A stretch of DNA of 64,000 nt from the NCBI RefSeq assembly GCF_017254915.1, contig NZ_JAFKCT010000001.1, forward strand, positions 806,001-870,000, read 5' to 3'. The position numbers were made by a program, and so were the translations under genes. The notes below the pieces were generated by a model. The model was not told where the DNA came from, searched no databases, and was given only the letters and a program-made list of their open reading frames with translations. The DNA is from Algoriphagus oliviformis. GTDB lineage: Bacteria; Bacteroidota; Bacteroidia; Cytophagales; Cyclobacteriaceae. Below, one piece after another: positions 27,168-34,187 of this stretch; position 1 is the first letter of the stretch, and each line of letters starts with the position of its first letter.

Positions 27168-27641
27168 TTACTTGATCAGCTCCTTGCGTTTCAGGATCGT
27201 CTCCATGAACTTCTTTTCGTTTTCGGTATTGAAGATCCGGAAGGGCAGGTGGATAAACTGCGCCTTGGACATGTACAGCACGAAGGCGTCCTTAGTGAGC
27301 TCCACGCGCTTGATCATGTTCCACTGCACTGGCATGCCTTCGCGGGCGTTGAGCTTCATCAGGATCTGGCGGCTGTCGATCTCGTAGGCCATTTTTTGGA
27401 AGATGGCTTTGTTTTGCTCCATCTGCGTAATGCCGGTGAACTGGATAGCCCAAAACAACACGTACAGCGCGTAGGCGATCAGGGCGCCAATGATCCACCA
27501 GATGGACGCGATCCAGAAGTAGCCGCAGCAGATCGCCAGGGCGATCAGGATCACCCACCACTGCTCCTTGAGGATGGAGATGAGTCCCATTTTGATGTAG
27601 GTGCCGGTTTCGAGCTGGTATTTTTTGGTTTTGATAATCAT
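27168..27641 (-). CDS. YcxB-like membrane protein
   Basis: 157 residues with two adjacent membrane segments (WWVILIALAICCGYFWIA and WWIIGALIAYALYVLFWAI) followed by a cytosolic domain ending NEKKFMETILKRKELIK. The layout (two helices, then the RQILMKLNAREGMPVQWNMI segment) fits the YcxB-like domain family, of unknown function. Its start MIIKTKKYQLETGTYIKMG is the only one in frame with a good context. It is monocistronic. Confidence 0.8.
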   Translation of the reverse strand: MIIKTKKYQLETGTYIKMGLISILKEQWWVILIALAICCGYFWIASIWWIIGALIAYALYVLFWAIQFTGITQMEQNKAIFQKMAYEIDSRQILMKLNAREGMPVQWNMIKRVELTKDAFVLYMSKAQFIHLPFRIFNTENEKKFMETILKRKELIK

Positions 27642-27792
27642 CGGTCAGGTATTAGCGAGCGCAAATATCCGCCTATCCGATTGATTTAGCAAGCCGAAAA
27701 AAATCATAAATCCCGCAAGGGGGTGAAAACAAATGGACTATTCAATTGATTTAGAAGGGGCATTCGACTATCTTATCTGAAAATTTTTGGCC

Positions 27793-28023
27793 ATGAACAG
27801 TCTCGTGATCGATCTCTTTATGTGCGGTGTGGCTTACGTCATCTTGATCTATTTTGTGGCCACCATGACTAAAAACTCCCTCAAGCGGGGCAACAGCAAC
27901 AACGACGATGGAGACGGGGGAGTCGAAAACCTCACCCCTCCCAAGATCGACCTTCCTCCCGGCGTGATCTGGCCTTCGGATGTGCCCAAAAAATCCAAGA
28001 CACCCGAGCCTGCCGACTTCTAG
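27793..28023 (+). CDS. Small single-pass membrane protein, unknown
   Basis: 76 residues: an N-terminal membrane helix (LVIDLFMCGVAYVILIYFVA) and an Asn/Asp/Gly then Pro-rich cytosolic tail (NSNNDDGDGG, PPKIDLPPGVIWPSDVPKK). No family is recognised. The Pro-rich tail suggests a partner-binding peptide. An in-frame TTG six bases upstream is a less likely start. It converges on the Fur-family gene, sharing a four-base CTAG overlap that gives both stop codons. Confidence 0.7.
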   Translation: MNSLVIDLFMCGVAYVILIYFVATMTKNSLKRGNSNNDDGDGGVENLTPPKIDLPPGVIWPSDVPKKSKTPEPADF

Positions 28024-28433
28024 TGGCACTTTTCGCAGATTCCCTGCACCAATAGGCTCATTTCCTTTTTTTCAAAGCCCTGCGGAAGCTTGACCTGCGG
28101 CAAGACAATATCCTCCAGGCAAGTCGTCTCCCCGCAATTTTCACACTTGAAGTGTACATGCTCGTGGCTGTGGTCGTGCTCCACTTCTCCATGCGCGCAG
28201 AGTGCATACTTGGTCGCTCCGCTGTCGTCTAGGACTTTGTGGATGAGGTCTTTGTCCAGGAAAGTCTTGAGCGTGCGGTAGATCGTCACCCGGTCAAACT
28301 GCTGGTTGAGCGTGTCTTCGAGATCCGAGTGCGACAGGGCGATGTTCTTGTCCAAAAACTCCTGGATGATCTCCAGCCGGCAGTCGGTGATCCTGAGCTT
28401 GTGGGACTGTAGTATGGATGTGGGGCTTGGCAT
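28020..28433 (-). CDS. Fur-family metalloregulator
   Basis: 137 residues with the Fur winged helix (LRITDCRLEIIQEFL, FDRVTIYRTLKTFLDKDL) and the dimerisation domain. The structural zinc site is present as CENC and CEKC. The regulatory region is very His-rich (HGEVEHDHSHEHVHFKC). I cannot tell Fur, Zur or PerR apart with certainty; the His-rich stretch and absence of the classical Fur iron-site spacing lean towards Zur. No metal-uptake gene adjoins it. Confidence 0.9.
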   Translation of the reverse strand: MPSPTSILQSHKLRITDCRLEIIQEFLDKNIALSHSDLEDTLNQQFDRVTIYRTLKTFLDKDLIHKVLDDSGATKYALCAHGEVEHDHSHEHVHFKCENCGETTCLEDIVLPQVKLPQGFEKKEMSLLVQGICEKCH

Positions 28434-28475
28434 GAGTCAGCTTTGATGGTCAAATTAACTCAAAAAAAGGAGGTT

Positions 28476-28505
28476 AAAAAAATGGCGCCGATTTCGGCGC
28501 CATTT
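28476..28505 (-). terminator. Terminator of the zinc metalloprotease gene
   Basis: AAATGGCGCCGA/TCGGCGCCATTT, 12-bp stem with a two-base loop, followed on the minus strand by seven T. Confidence 0.88.
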
Positions 28506-28510
28506 GTCGT

Positions 28511-31045
28511 TTACTTTCCCGATTCCTCGGCGAGGATCTTTTCGATCCGCGCCTGGGCATCTTCGAGGTGCAGCTTGGACATTCGGTCCGAAGTGCGTCC
28601 GGCAGCAGACTTGATCTGTGCCAGGAGTGTCTTCAATTCTCCCCTCGCCATAGGACGGATGTCCGACTGGGAAGCATTGATCTGCGGGCCTACATACTGG
28701 CGAAACTGTGCCGGGACAGGGCTTGGGCTCTCGGTGAGCAGCTCTTCCAGCTTTTCGATGTGCGCACGCTGCAGGGCTCTGCGGTGCACGTCGATGGTTT
28801 TGCCGGAGGCGAGTTCGGTCCAGATGCCCTTTCTCAGATCGTCAAAAAGCTCGGTGATCTTATAGGCGTCGGCACCGTTGAGTGCTTCGTTTTCGATCAC
28901 GCGGCCCAGACGACCCCAGTCGAGCAAGCCGTTGAGGGAGGTCACTTGGATCCCTCTGATTCTCTCCAATGCGCCGAAATCACCGATTCGGGAAATGATC
29001 TCATCATCCATCATCCAGGTAGGAGTGGCAAACAGCTGCTTGTTGAGGAAGTCCACGGCCGACTTTTGCATAGCCTTGGACGTGTGTGTGTACACAGGTG
29101 TGCCCTCTCCGGAGGATTTGTACACTTCCTCCACGCCGCCGACGTTGGTGCGGACGTGGCCCATGTAGCGGTTAAACTGGGTGATGACCTGACCGTACAT
29201 TTCTTCCAGGTCGGAGTAGTCTTTGAAAGGCTTGTTTTCCTCAGCGGTCCATTCACGCAGGTTAGGCATGATGCGCTTGAGGTTTTGGATGCCGTATTCG
29301 GAGGCTTTCACGGCGTTGTCTCCCAAGTCTTCGGACTGGGTGGTCGGGTCATAGCTGTTGCCTTGTCGGCCATAGCGGTAGATAGGATCGCCATTTTTCG
29401 CCACAATCCACTCGTTCAGCGTGGCCTGCTCGTCCTCGGGAGTCTTGGCATCCGGGATAGGTCGGTAGCCCCACATCACGGCATACTTGTCATAAGGGCC
29501 GACGTTTGGCATCAGGCTCACGCCCTTGTCCTCAGGCTGCGCAATATAGTTGAAGCGTGCGTAGTCCATGATGGATGGCGCAGTGCCAAATTCCTGCGTA
29601 AACGCCGCGTCGCGAAGCTTTTCCACCGGATAGGCTACGGATGAGGCAAAGTTGTGTGGCAAGCCCAGGGTGTGGCCTACTTCGTGGGAGGAGACGAATC
29701 GGATCAAGCGACCCATGGTTTCCTCGGAGAAGTTGACCCCTCTCGCATCTGGATTGATGGCAGCGGTCTGGATGAAAAACCAGTTTCTCAGCAGGTTCAT
29801 GACGTTGTGGTACCAGCCGATGTGGGATTCCAGGATTTCTCCGGATCTCGGGTCAGATACGTGTGGCCCGTAGGCGTTTTGGATGTCGGAGGCAAAATAG
29901 CGGATCACGGAGAATCGGGCATCTTCGGCACTCCAGGTGGGATCTTCCTCGGGGCTTGGGGCTTCCTTGGCCAAGATGGCATTTTTGAAACCAGCCTCTT
30001 CAAAGGCTACCTGCCAGTCTTCCACACCGGCGATCAGGTAGGGCACCCACTGCTTTGGAGTAGCCGGATCGATGTAGAACACGATCGGTTTCACCGGCTC
30101 CACGAGTTCGCCACGCTTGAATTTTTCCATGTCTTCTGGCTTCACTTCCAGTCTCCAGCGATCCAGGTAGCGACGGGAGGCGGCTTTTTGCTGGTCGGAA
30201 CCGTAGTCCACGTAGGATCTGGCAAACCAGCCCACACGGCGGTCAGCCAGTCGCTGCTTCATAGGCTCCTTGGGCAGGAGGATCATGGAGGCGTTCATCT
30301 CCAAGGTGATCAGTCCGGTGGAGCTGTTTGACGGCGGCTCAGAGGCGGAATAGGTCAGCACATAGCGCGACTCGATGTTGATCGGGTAGGAATTGATGTG
30401 CGAGATGTAGGTGCGGTCGGTGTCCAGACGGGTCACCTTGTATTGGGTTCTCCTGTTGCGCTGGAGGCCCAGAGCCGGGGTGTCCTTGTTAAACAAGTCG
30501 GTCACCTCGATCACCGTGCCGGTGGAGTCGGTCGCTCGGGACTTCACGGAAAACTTTTGGAGGATAGGCTCCAGGTTGGAGGCTTTCACCGCCAGGGAGA
30601 TAGGCAGCGAATCGGCCGCGTAGTTGTTGACAGAGACGACCTTCAGCAGGATGTCGTCGCCGTTTTTGTCCCAGCGTACCATCAGGTTGTTGGTGTTTTC
30701 TCCGCCATACCCGATGCCGTCGGCGGTCTTGGCCACCCTCACCACCATCAGCATGTCTCTGCCTAGGAGGGAATCGGGGATTTCATAGTAGTATTTGTCA
30801 TCGATCTGATGGACGTTGAAGAGCCCTTCTTTGGTCTTGGCCTTGGCCGTGATGACCTCTTTGTAGGGTTTGGGTCCATTGCTGGGAGCACTGGGCTGAG
30901 GCCTCGCAGGCGCCGTCGGGGCGGGCTGCTCCTTTTCTTTTTTCTTTTTCTTCTGGGCAAAAGAGTCCTCTGCGGAAAACAGAGACCCCATTACGGCCAA
31001 AACAAAAGCAGTTCTCCTCAGCAATTTGGGTAGTGTTCTGTTCAT
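28511..31045 (-). CDS. Secreted zinc metalloprotease (DUF5117/DUF5118 type)
   Basis: 844 residues. A signal peptide is followed by a Lys-rich then Pro/Ala-rich linker (KKKKKEKEQPAPTAPARP), a DUF5118-like and DUF5117-like beta region (YYYEIPDSLLGRDMLMVV) and a metzincin-like catalytic segment HEVGHTLGLPHN (first His at 454), which supplies the zinc ligands and the general base Glu. Such proteins are widespread in Bacteroidota and presumed periplasmic or surface proteases. The gene is monocistronic with a clear terminator; 418 bases separate it from the divergent mscS gene. Confidence 0.92.
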   Translation of the reverse strand: MNRTLPKLLRRTAFVLAVMGSLFSAEDSFAQKKKKKEKEQPAPTAPARPQPSAPSNGPKPYKEVITAKAKTKEGLFNVHQIDDKYYYEIPDSLLGRDMLMVVRVAKTADGIGYGGENTNNLMVRWDKNGDDILLKVVSVNNYAADSLPISLAVKASNLEPILQKFSVKSRATDSTGTVIEVTDLFNKDTPALGLQRNRRTQYKVTRLDTDRTYISHINSYPINIESRYVLTYSASEPPSNSSTGLITLEMNASMILLPKEPMKQRLADRRVGWFARSYVDYGSDQQKAASRRYLDRWRLEVKPEDMEKFKRGELVEPVKPIVFYIDPATPKQWVPYLIAGVEDWQVAFEEAGFKNAILAKEAPSPEEDPTWSAEDARFSVIRYFASDIQNAYGPHVSDPRSGEILESHIGWYHNVMNLLRNWFFIQTAAINPDARGVNFSEETMGRLIRFVSSHEVGHTLGLPHNFASSVAYPVEKLRDAAFTQEFGTAPSIMDYARFNYIAQPEDKGVSLMPNVGPYDKYAVMWGYRPIPDAKTPEDEQATLNEWIVAKNGDPIYRYGRQGNSYDPTTQSEDLGDNAVKASEYGIQNLKRIMPNLREWTAEENKPFKDYSDLEEMYGQVITQFNRYMGHVRTNVGGVEEVYKSSGEGTPVYTHTSKAMQKSAVDFLNKQLFATPTWMMDDEIISRIGDFGALERIRGIQVTSLNGLLDWGRLGRVIENEALNGADAYKITELFDDLRKGIWTELASGKTIDVHRRALQRAHIEKLEELLTESPSPVPAQFRQYVGPQINASQSDIRPMARGELKTLLAQIKSAAGRTSDRMSKLHLEDAQARIEKILAEESGK

Positions 31046-31463
31046 TTTAGGTAAAGTTGGAATTTGGAATTAAAATAACCTCCAAACGACGGGATGGCGA
31101 GGCTGGCAGGGGCTTTTTTTGATAAGCGGCTAAAACCCATGGCAAAAAGGCGCGACTCGGGAGCCCAACGTGGCCCAATATCGCGTGGGCGGAACAATTT
31201 GCCGAAAGGGAGGGTTAGTAGCTTGGCCTTGTCGCGCTCCATCTGGCATGTAGCGTGATGCCCTTTCGCGAAAAAATCCCAAGCCCCCTCCGTGGGCTTC
31301 GCATACGGCAAGTAGGATTATTTCCATGTTGGATCGCCTGTCTGGACAGGATTAATGGGCTATTCCCCGTAAATTGTCATTTTCAATCAGGCCTTTGCCA
31401 AGCATATTTTGCGCTGCCGACTGGCAGTGCCCATATTTTCATCAACCAACCTAATATTTTACT
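31046..31463. other. Unassigned 418-base divergent intergenic region
   Basis: The region between the divergent protease and mscS genes. It holds an AT-rich leader for the protease, a GC-rich middle with an 89-codon TTG-started minus frame that I do not trust, and small hairpins (CCTGTCTGGACAGG; CTGCC-GACT-GGCAG). I see no tRNA, known riboswitch or RNA motif. Confidence 0.5.
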
Positions 31464-32291
31464 ATGGAACTTTCTCCGGAAACTATCGAATCACTTTTAA
31501 ACCAGGGTGTTGCCTTGCTCTACCGGATCGTGCCTTCGCTGATCTATGCCCTGCTTTTTTACATCGTTGGGCGGTTTATTGTCAACAAGCTGGTCAATGG
31601 GTTCAGAAAAGTCCTCAACGCCCGTGAAGCCAATCCCTCGCTGAACACCTTTCTGGTCGGCTTGGTAAAGGCCCTGCTCTATGTCTCCCTATTCATCGGG
31701 ATTGCCACGATCCTCGGGGTGCCGATGTCCTCGTTTTTGGCCATACTGGGTGCTGCGGGCTTGGCCATAGGCCTGGCGCTGCAGGGTTCCCTGTCCAATT
31801 TTGCAGGCGGGGTACTGATCCTGCTTTTCAAACCCTTCAAAGTCGGCGACGTGATCGAGGGCCAAGGCAATACCGGTACGGTGACCAAGATCGACATCCT
31901 CTACACCCACCTCCATACTTTTGACAACAAGGAAGTCGTGATCCCCAATGGCAACCTGGCCAACTCCGAGGTGATCAACTACAGCTCCCAGCCAACTCGC
32001 CGGACCGAAATCAAGGTGGGGGTATCCTACACCACCGATGTAAACCGGGCGAGGGAAGTCATTCTTGATATCCTGAAAAAGGACGAGCGCGTGCATGCCG
32101 AACCAGCTCCGGTAGTCTTCCTACAAAACTTTGGGGACAGCTCTCTGGATCTGATCGTCCGGGCCTGGACCGACAGTGGCGACCTTTGGCCGGTGTACTT
32201 CGAGACCATGGAAAAAATCAAGTTGGCCTTCGACGCGAATGAGATCGAGATCCCATTCCCGCAGCGGGTCGTCTATACCAAAAACGACTAA
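31464..32291 (+). CDS. mscS: Small-conductance mechanosensitive channel (MscS family)
   Basis: 275 residues with three membrane helices. The pore helix is GAAGLAIGLALQGSLSNFAG, with the Gly/Ala packing typical of MscS TM3, followed by the beta domain (FKPFKVGDVIEGQGNTGTV, EVVIPNGNLANSEVINYS) and the C-terminal alpha/beta domain. It opens under membrane tension to release solutes on osmotic downshock. Length matches minimal MscS channels. It is monocistronic, ending at a strong terminator. Confidence 0.95.
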   Translation: MELSPETIESLLNQGVALLYRIVPSLIYALLFYIVGRFIVNKLVNGFRKVLNAREANPSLNTFLVGLVKALLYVSLFIGIATILGVPMSSFLAILGAAGLAIGLALQGSLSNFAGGVLILLFKPFKVGDVIEGQGNTGTVTKIDILYTHLHTFDNKEVVIPNGNLANSEVINYSSQPTRRTEIKVGVSYTTDVNRAREVILDILKKDERVHAEPAPVVFLQNFGDSSLDLIVRAWTDSGDLWPVYFETMEKIKLAFDANEIEIPFPQRVVYTKND

Positions 32292-32309
32292 ATCGCTCTG
32301 ATGCCCTAG

Positions 32310-32346
32310 ATCCCCCAATTGGCAGGCTGCCGATTGGGGGATTTTT
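32310..32346 (+). terminator. Terminator of mscS
   Basis: A 15-bp stem with one G-U pair (ATCCCCCAATTGGCA/TGCCGATTGGGGGAT), loop GGC, then five T. The converging nitroreductase gene ends just downstream. Confidence 0.92.
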
Positions 32347-32347
32347 G

Positions 32348-33025
32348 TTAGTAGCGGATGAGAATTTCGTCGAGGGGCTTTCTGGTGATCGCAGGCACAA
32401 AGGTCTCTGCCTTGGCGAAGCCTACCGGCAGCAGGAGAAAAGGCTTTTCGTGGGCAGGCCGAGCGAGGATTTCACTGAGAAAATTCATTGGACTCGGCGT
32501 ATGGGTGACCGTGGCCAGACCTGCCTGGTGTATGGCCGCGATGAGAAAGCCGCAGGCGATACCCACGGACTCGGAGACGTAGTAGTGTTGGGTTTTCTCT
32601 CCTTCCTTCATCCCGTAGGACTGCTTGAAGACCACGATGAGGTAGGGTGCTTCTTCCAGAAACGGCTTTCGCCAGTCCGTGCCAAGAGGCTTCAGATCCT
32701 CTTTCCAGCCGTCGGGCATCCGTGAGCCGTAGCTTATCTTTTCCTCCTCCTCGGCCGCTAGCCGGATCTGCCGCTTGATTTCCGGATTTTCTACCACGCA
32801 AAAGGTCCAAGGCTGCTTGTGGGCTCCAGAGGGTGCCGTCCCGGCCGTGAGGACGATATGGTCTATCACCTCCCTGGGGATGGGCCGGGTGTCAAACTCC
32901 CTCACCGTCCGCCGCTGGGCCATGGATTCGTAGAAGGCCCGCGCGTTGTCTTCCAGTTGTTCCAGGCTGAGCTCGGGGCGGCTGTAGGCGATGTGCTCAA
33001 AGCCACTGATCAGTTTTTTGTCCAT
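32348..33025 (-). CDS. Nitroreductase-family flavoprotein, iodotyrosine-deiodinase-like
   Basis: 225 residues. The FMN-binding signatures RRTVREFDTRPIPREVID, TAPSGAHKQPWTFCVV and HTPSPMNFLSEILARP are those of the nitroreductase subgroup that includes iodotyrosine deiodinase and its bacterial homologues. It is likely an FMN-dependent reductase; the substrate is unknown. The conserved N-terminal extension supports the ATG at 33025. That codon lies directly after the T-tract of the terminator of the upstream gene, leaving almost no leader. Confidence 0.9.
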   Translation of the reverse strand: MDKKLISGFEHIAYSRPELSLEQLEDNARAFYESMAQRRTVREFDTRPIPREVIDHIVLTAGTAPSGAHKQPWTFCVVENPEIKRQIRLAAEEEEKISYGSRMPDGWKEDLKPLGTDWRKPFLEEAPYLIVVFKQSYGMKEGEKTQHYYVSESVGIACGFLIAAIHQAGLATVTHTPSPMNFLSEILARPAHEKPFLLLPVGFAKAETFVPAITRKPLDEILIRY

Positions 33026-33059
33026 AAAAAAACGGTTAGCCCGAAAGTTAACCGTTTTT
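33026..33059 (-). terminator. Terminator between the lipoprotein and nitroreductase genes
   Basis: AAAAACGGTTA/TAACCGTTTTT, 11-bp stem with a 10-base loop, followed on the minus strand by seven T that abut the ATG of the nitroreductase gene. Confidence 0.85.
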
Positions 33060-33079
33060 GAAAGAGTAGTGGATATCCC

Positions 33080-33907
33080 TTAGTCCAGCGTGATTTCCTT
33101 GGAGCCACCGGGGTAGGTCAAGGTGGCGTTTTTGTCGCAAGCCCCTTGACCAAGGTCGGCGGAGATGGTGATTCCCTGGACTACGAAGTCCAACTTGCCG
33201 GCACTTGGCATATAGACTCCGGTTCTCACGCATTCCTGGTTGATGATCAGGGCATCGGTCACTAGGGCGGTGTAGTCTACGCCTTCCCGGCTTTTTCCCG
33301 CAGAGGTGCCGGTGACGGCGATCTTGTAGCCGCTGGAGCCGAGGGTCAGCACCCGACTCTGCGTGCTGGTATAGGTGGCAGAGGAGTTGTCCGGCCAGGT
33401 GAGCTTACCATTTTCGACTTTCACGCTCAGGGTGATGCTGCTCGTGCTGAGGTTGACGCCGGCATTGGTGAGGGTGCGGGTGCCTTCGATCTTGATGCCG
33501 TCCACTTCATAGCCCTCAAAGGTGGTGACGACGGAGGTGGTGGGGAGCAGAAAATTCTTGCTGGAATAGGTCAGGATGAGCTTTCCTTTTCTTTGTCTGC
33601 CACTCGGGCTGGTGCATCCTGTGCCAAAGTCAACGGTGATCTTTTTGCCGGATTCGTTGTGGCTGACGACCGTGTTGGCGCAGATGTCGGCATTCGTCTG
33701 GGTGCGCAGCCCCAATCCGCTGGACTGTAGGATGTCCAAGGTCAGTAGGTCTGTGTCTTCGTAGGTCGCATTGACCTCAAACTGCTCCTCCACCACGGCT
33801 AGCTTCGGCTCTGGATCGACGGGGTCGCCGTCCTCACCGCAGGAAAACAACAGGACTGGGAGCGCTGACAGCGCAAACTTGATCAGGTTTAGGGAATAGG
33901 ATTTCAT
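33080..33907 (-). CDS. Cys-lipoprotein of unknown function
   Basis: 275 residues with a lipoprotein signal (Cys at 23, PVLLFSC) and an acidic linker GEDGDPVDPEPK. The mature part is rich in Thr/Ser and beta strands (GKLILTYSSKNFLLPTTSV; RTLTNAGVNLSTSSITLSV) with four Cys likely in disulfides (ADICANT, FGTGCTS, QECVRTG, GACDKN). Proteins with this Thr-rich beta layout are common in Bacteroidota; their function is unknown. It is preceded by a small Lys-rich gene 18 bases upstream and both probably share a transcript. Confidence 0.8.
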   Translation of the reverse strand: MKSYSLNLIKFALSALPVLLFSCGEDGDPVDPEPKLAVVEEQFEVNATYEDTDLLTLDILQSSGLGLRTQTNADICANTVVSHNESGKKITVDFGTGCTSPSGRQRKGKLILTYSSKNFLLPTTSVVTTFEGYEVDGIKIEGTRTLTNAGVNLSTSSITLSVKVENGKLTWPDNSSATYTSTQSRVLTLGSSGYKIAVTGTSAGKSREGVDYTALVTDALIINQECVRTGVYMPSAGKLDFVVQGITISADLGQGACDKNATLTYPGGSKEITLD

Positions 33908-33925
33908 TTTGAAGGACGATTTGGC

Positions 33926-34081
33926 TTATTTTTTCTTTTTGTCTTCCGGCTTTTCGGGCTTGGCAGCTTTGCCTCCCACACAGCCGATATTCTGAGTGAA
34001 GGAAATGTCATCTGGCAGGATCCCCATGCCTTGGCTGAGATCCCATTCGGCGGCAGTATTCTCCTCTTTTTTCTTTTTCAT
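33926..34081 (-). CDS. Small 51-residue Lys-capped protein
   Basis: The frame encodes MKKKKEENTAAEWDLSQGMG, then ILPDDISFTQNIGCVGG, then a Lys/Glu/Pro tail ending KKKK, and stops 18 bases before the lipoprotein start. No signal peptide or membrane segment is present. A central 27-residue core with a single Cys (IGCVGGKA) flanked by charged ends is unusual. Codon use fits coding sequence and the ATG has a plausible context. I do not recognise the family; a short leader-core peptide or ribosome-associated protein is possible, both speculative. Confidence 0.65.
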   Translation of the reverse strand: MKKKKEENTAAEWDLSQGMGILPDDISFTQNIGCVGGKAAKPEKPEDKKKK

Positions 34082-34187
34082 GGCCTAGGTGCTGGTGACG
34101 GATAGCTAAAATCGCCTTTTTTGACGGGATATCAGACTAGCCGCTTGATTTTCTTATGAACGAGGTAGGCTATCTCTATATTTGGAG

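Noticed and set aside
31042..31311. An 89-codon TTG-started minus frame upstream of the zinc protease
   Set aside because: Its end runs through an AT-rich leader, it lacks a recognisable domain, and the ATGA overlap could be chance. Kept as a question rather than a gene.
34177..34184. TATATTTG, a perfect -7 box just before the MutS-like gene
   Set aside because: Transcription would start inside or after the ATG at 34188, and no good -33 element sits at the right spacing, so I do not annotate it as a promoter.
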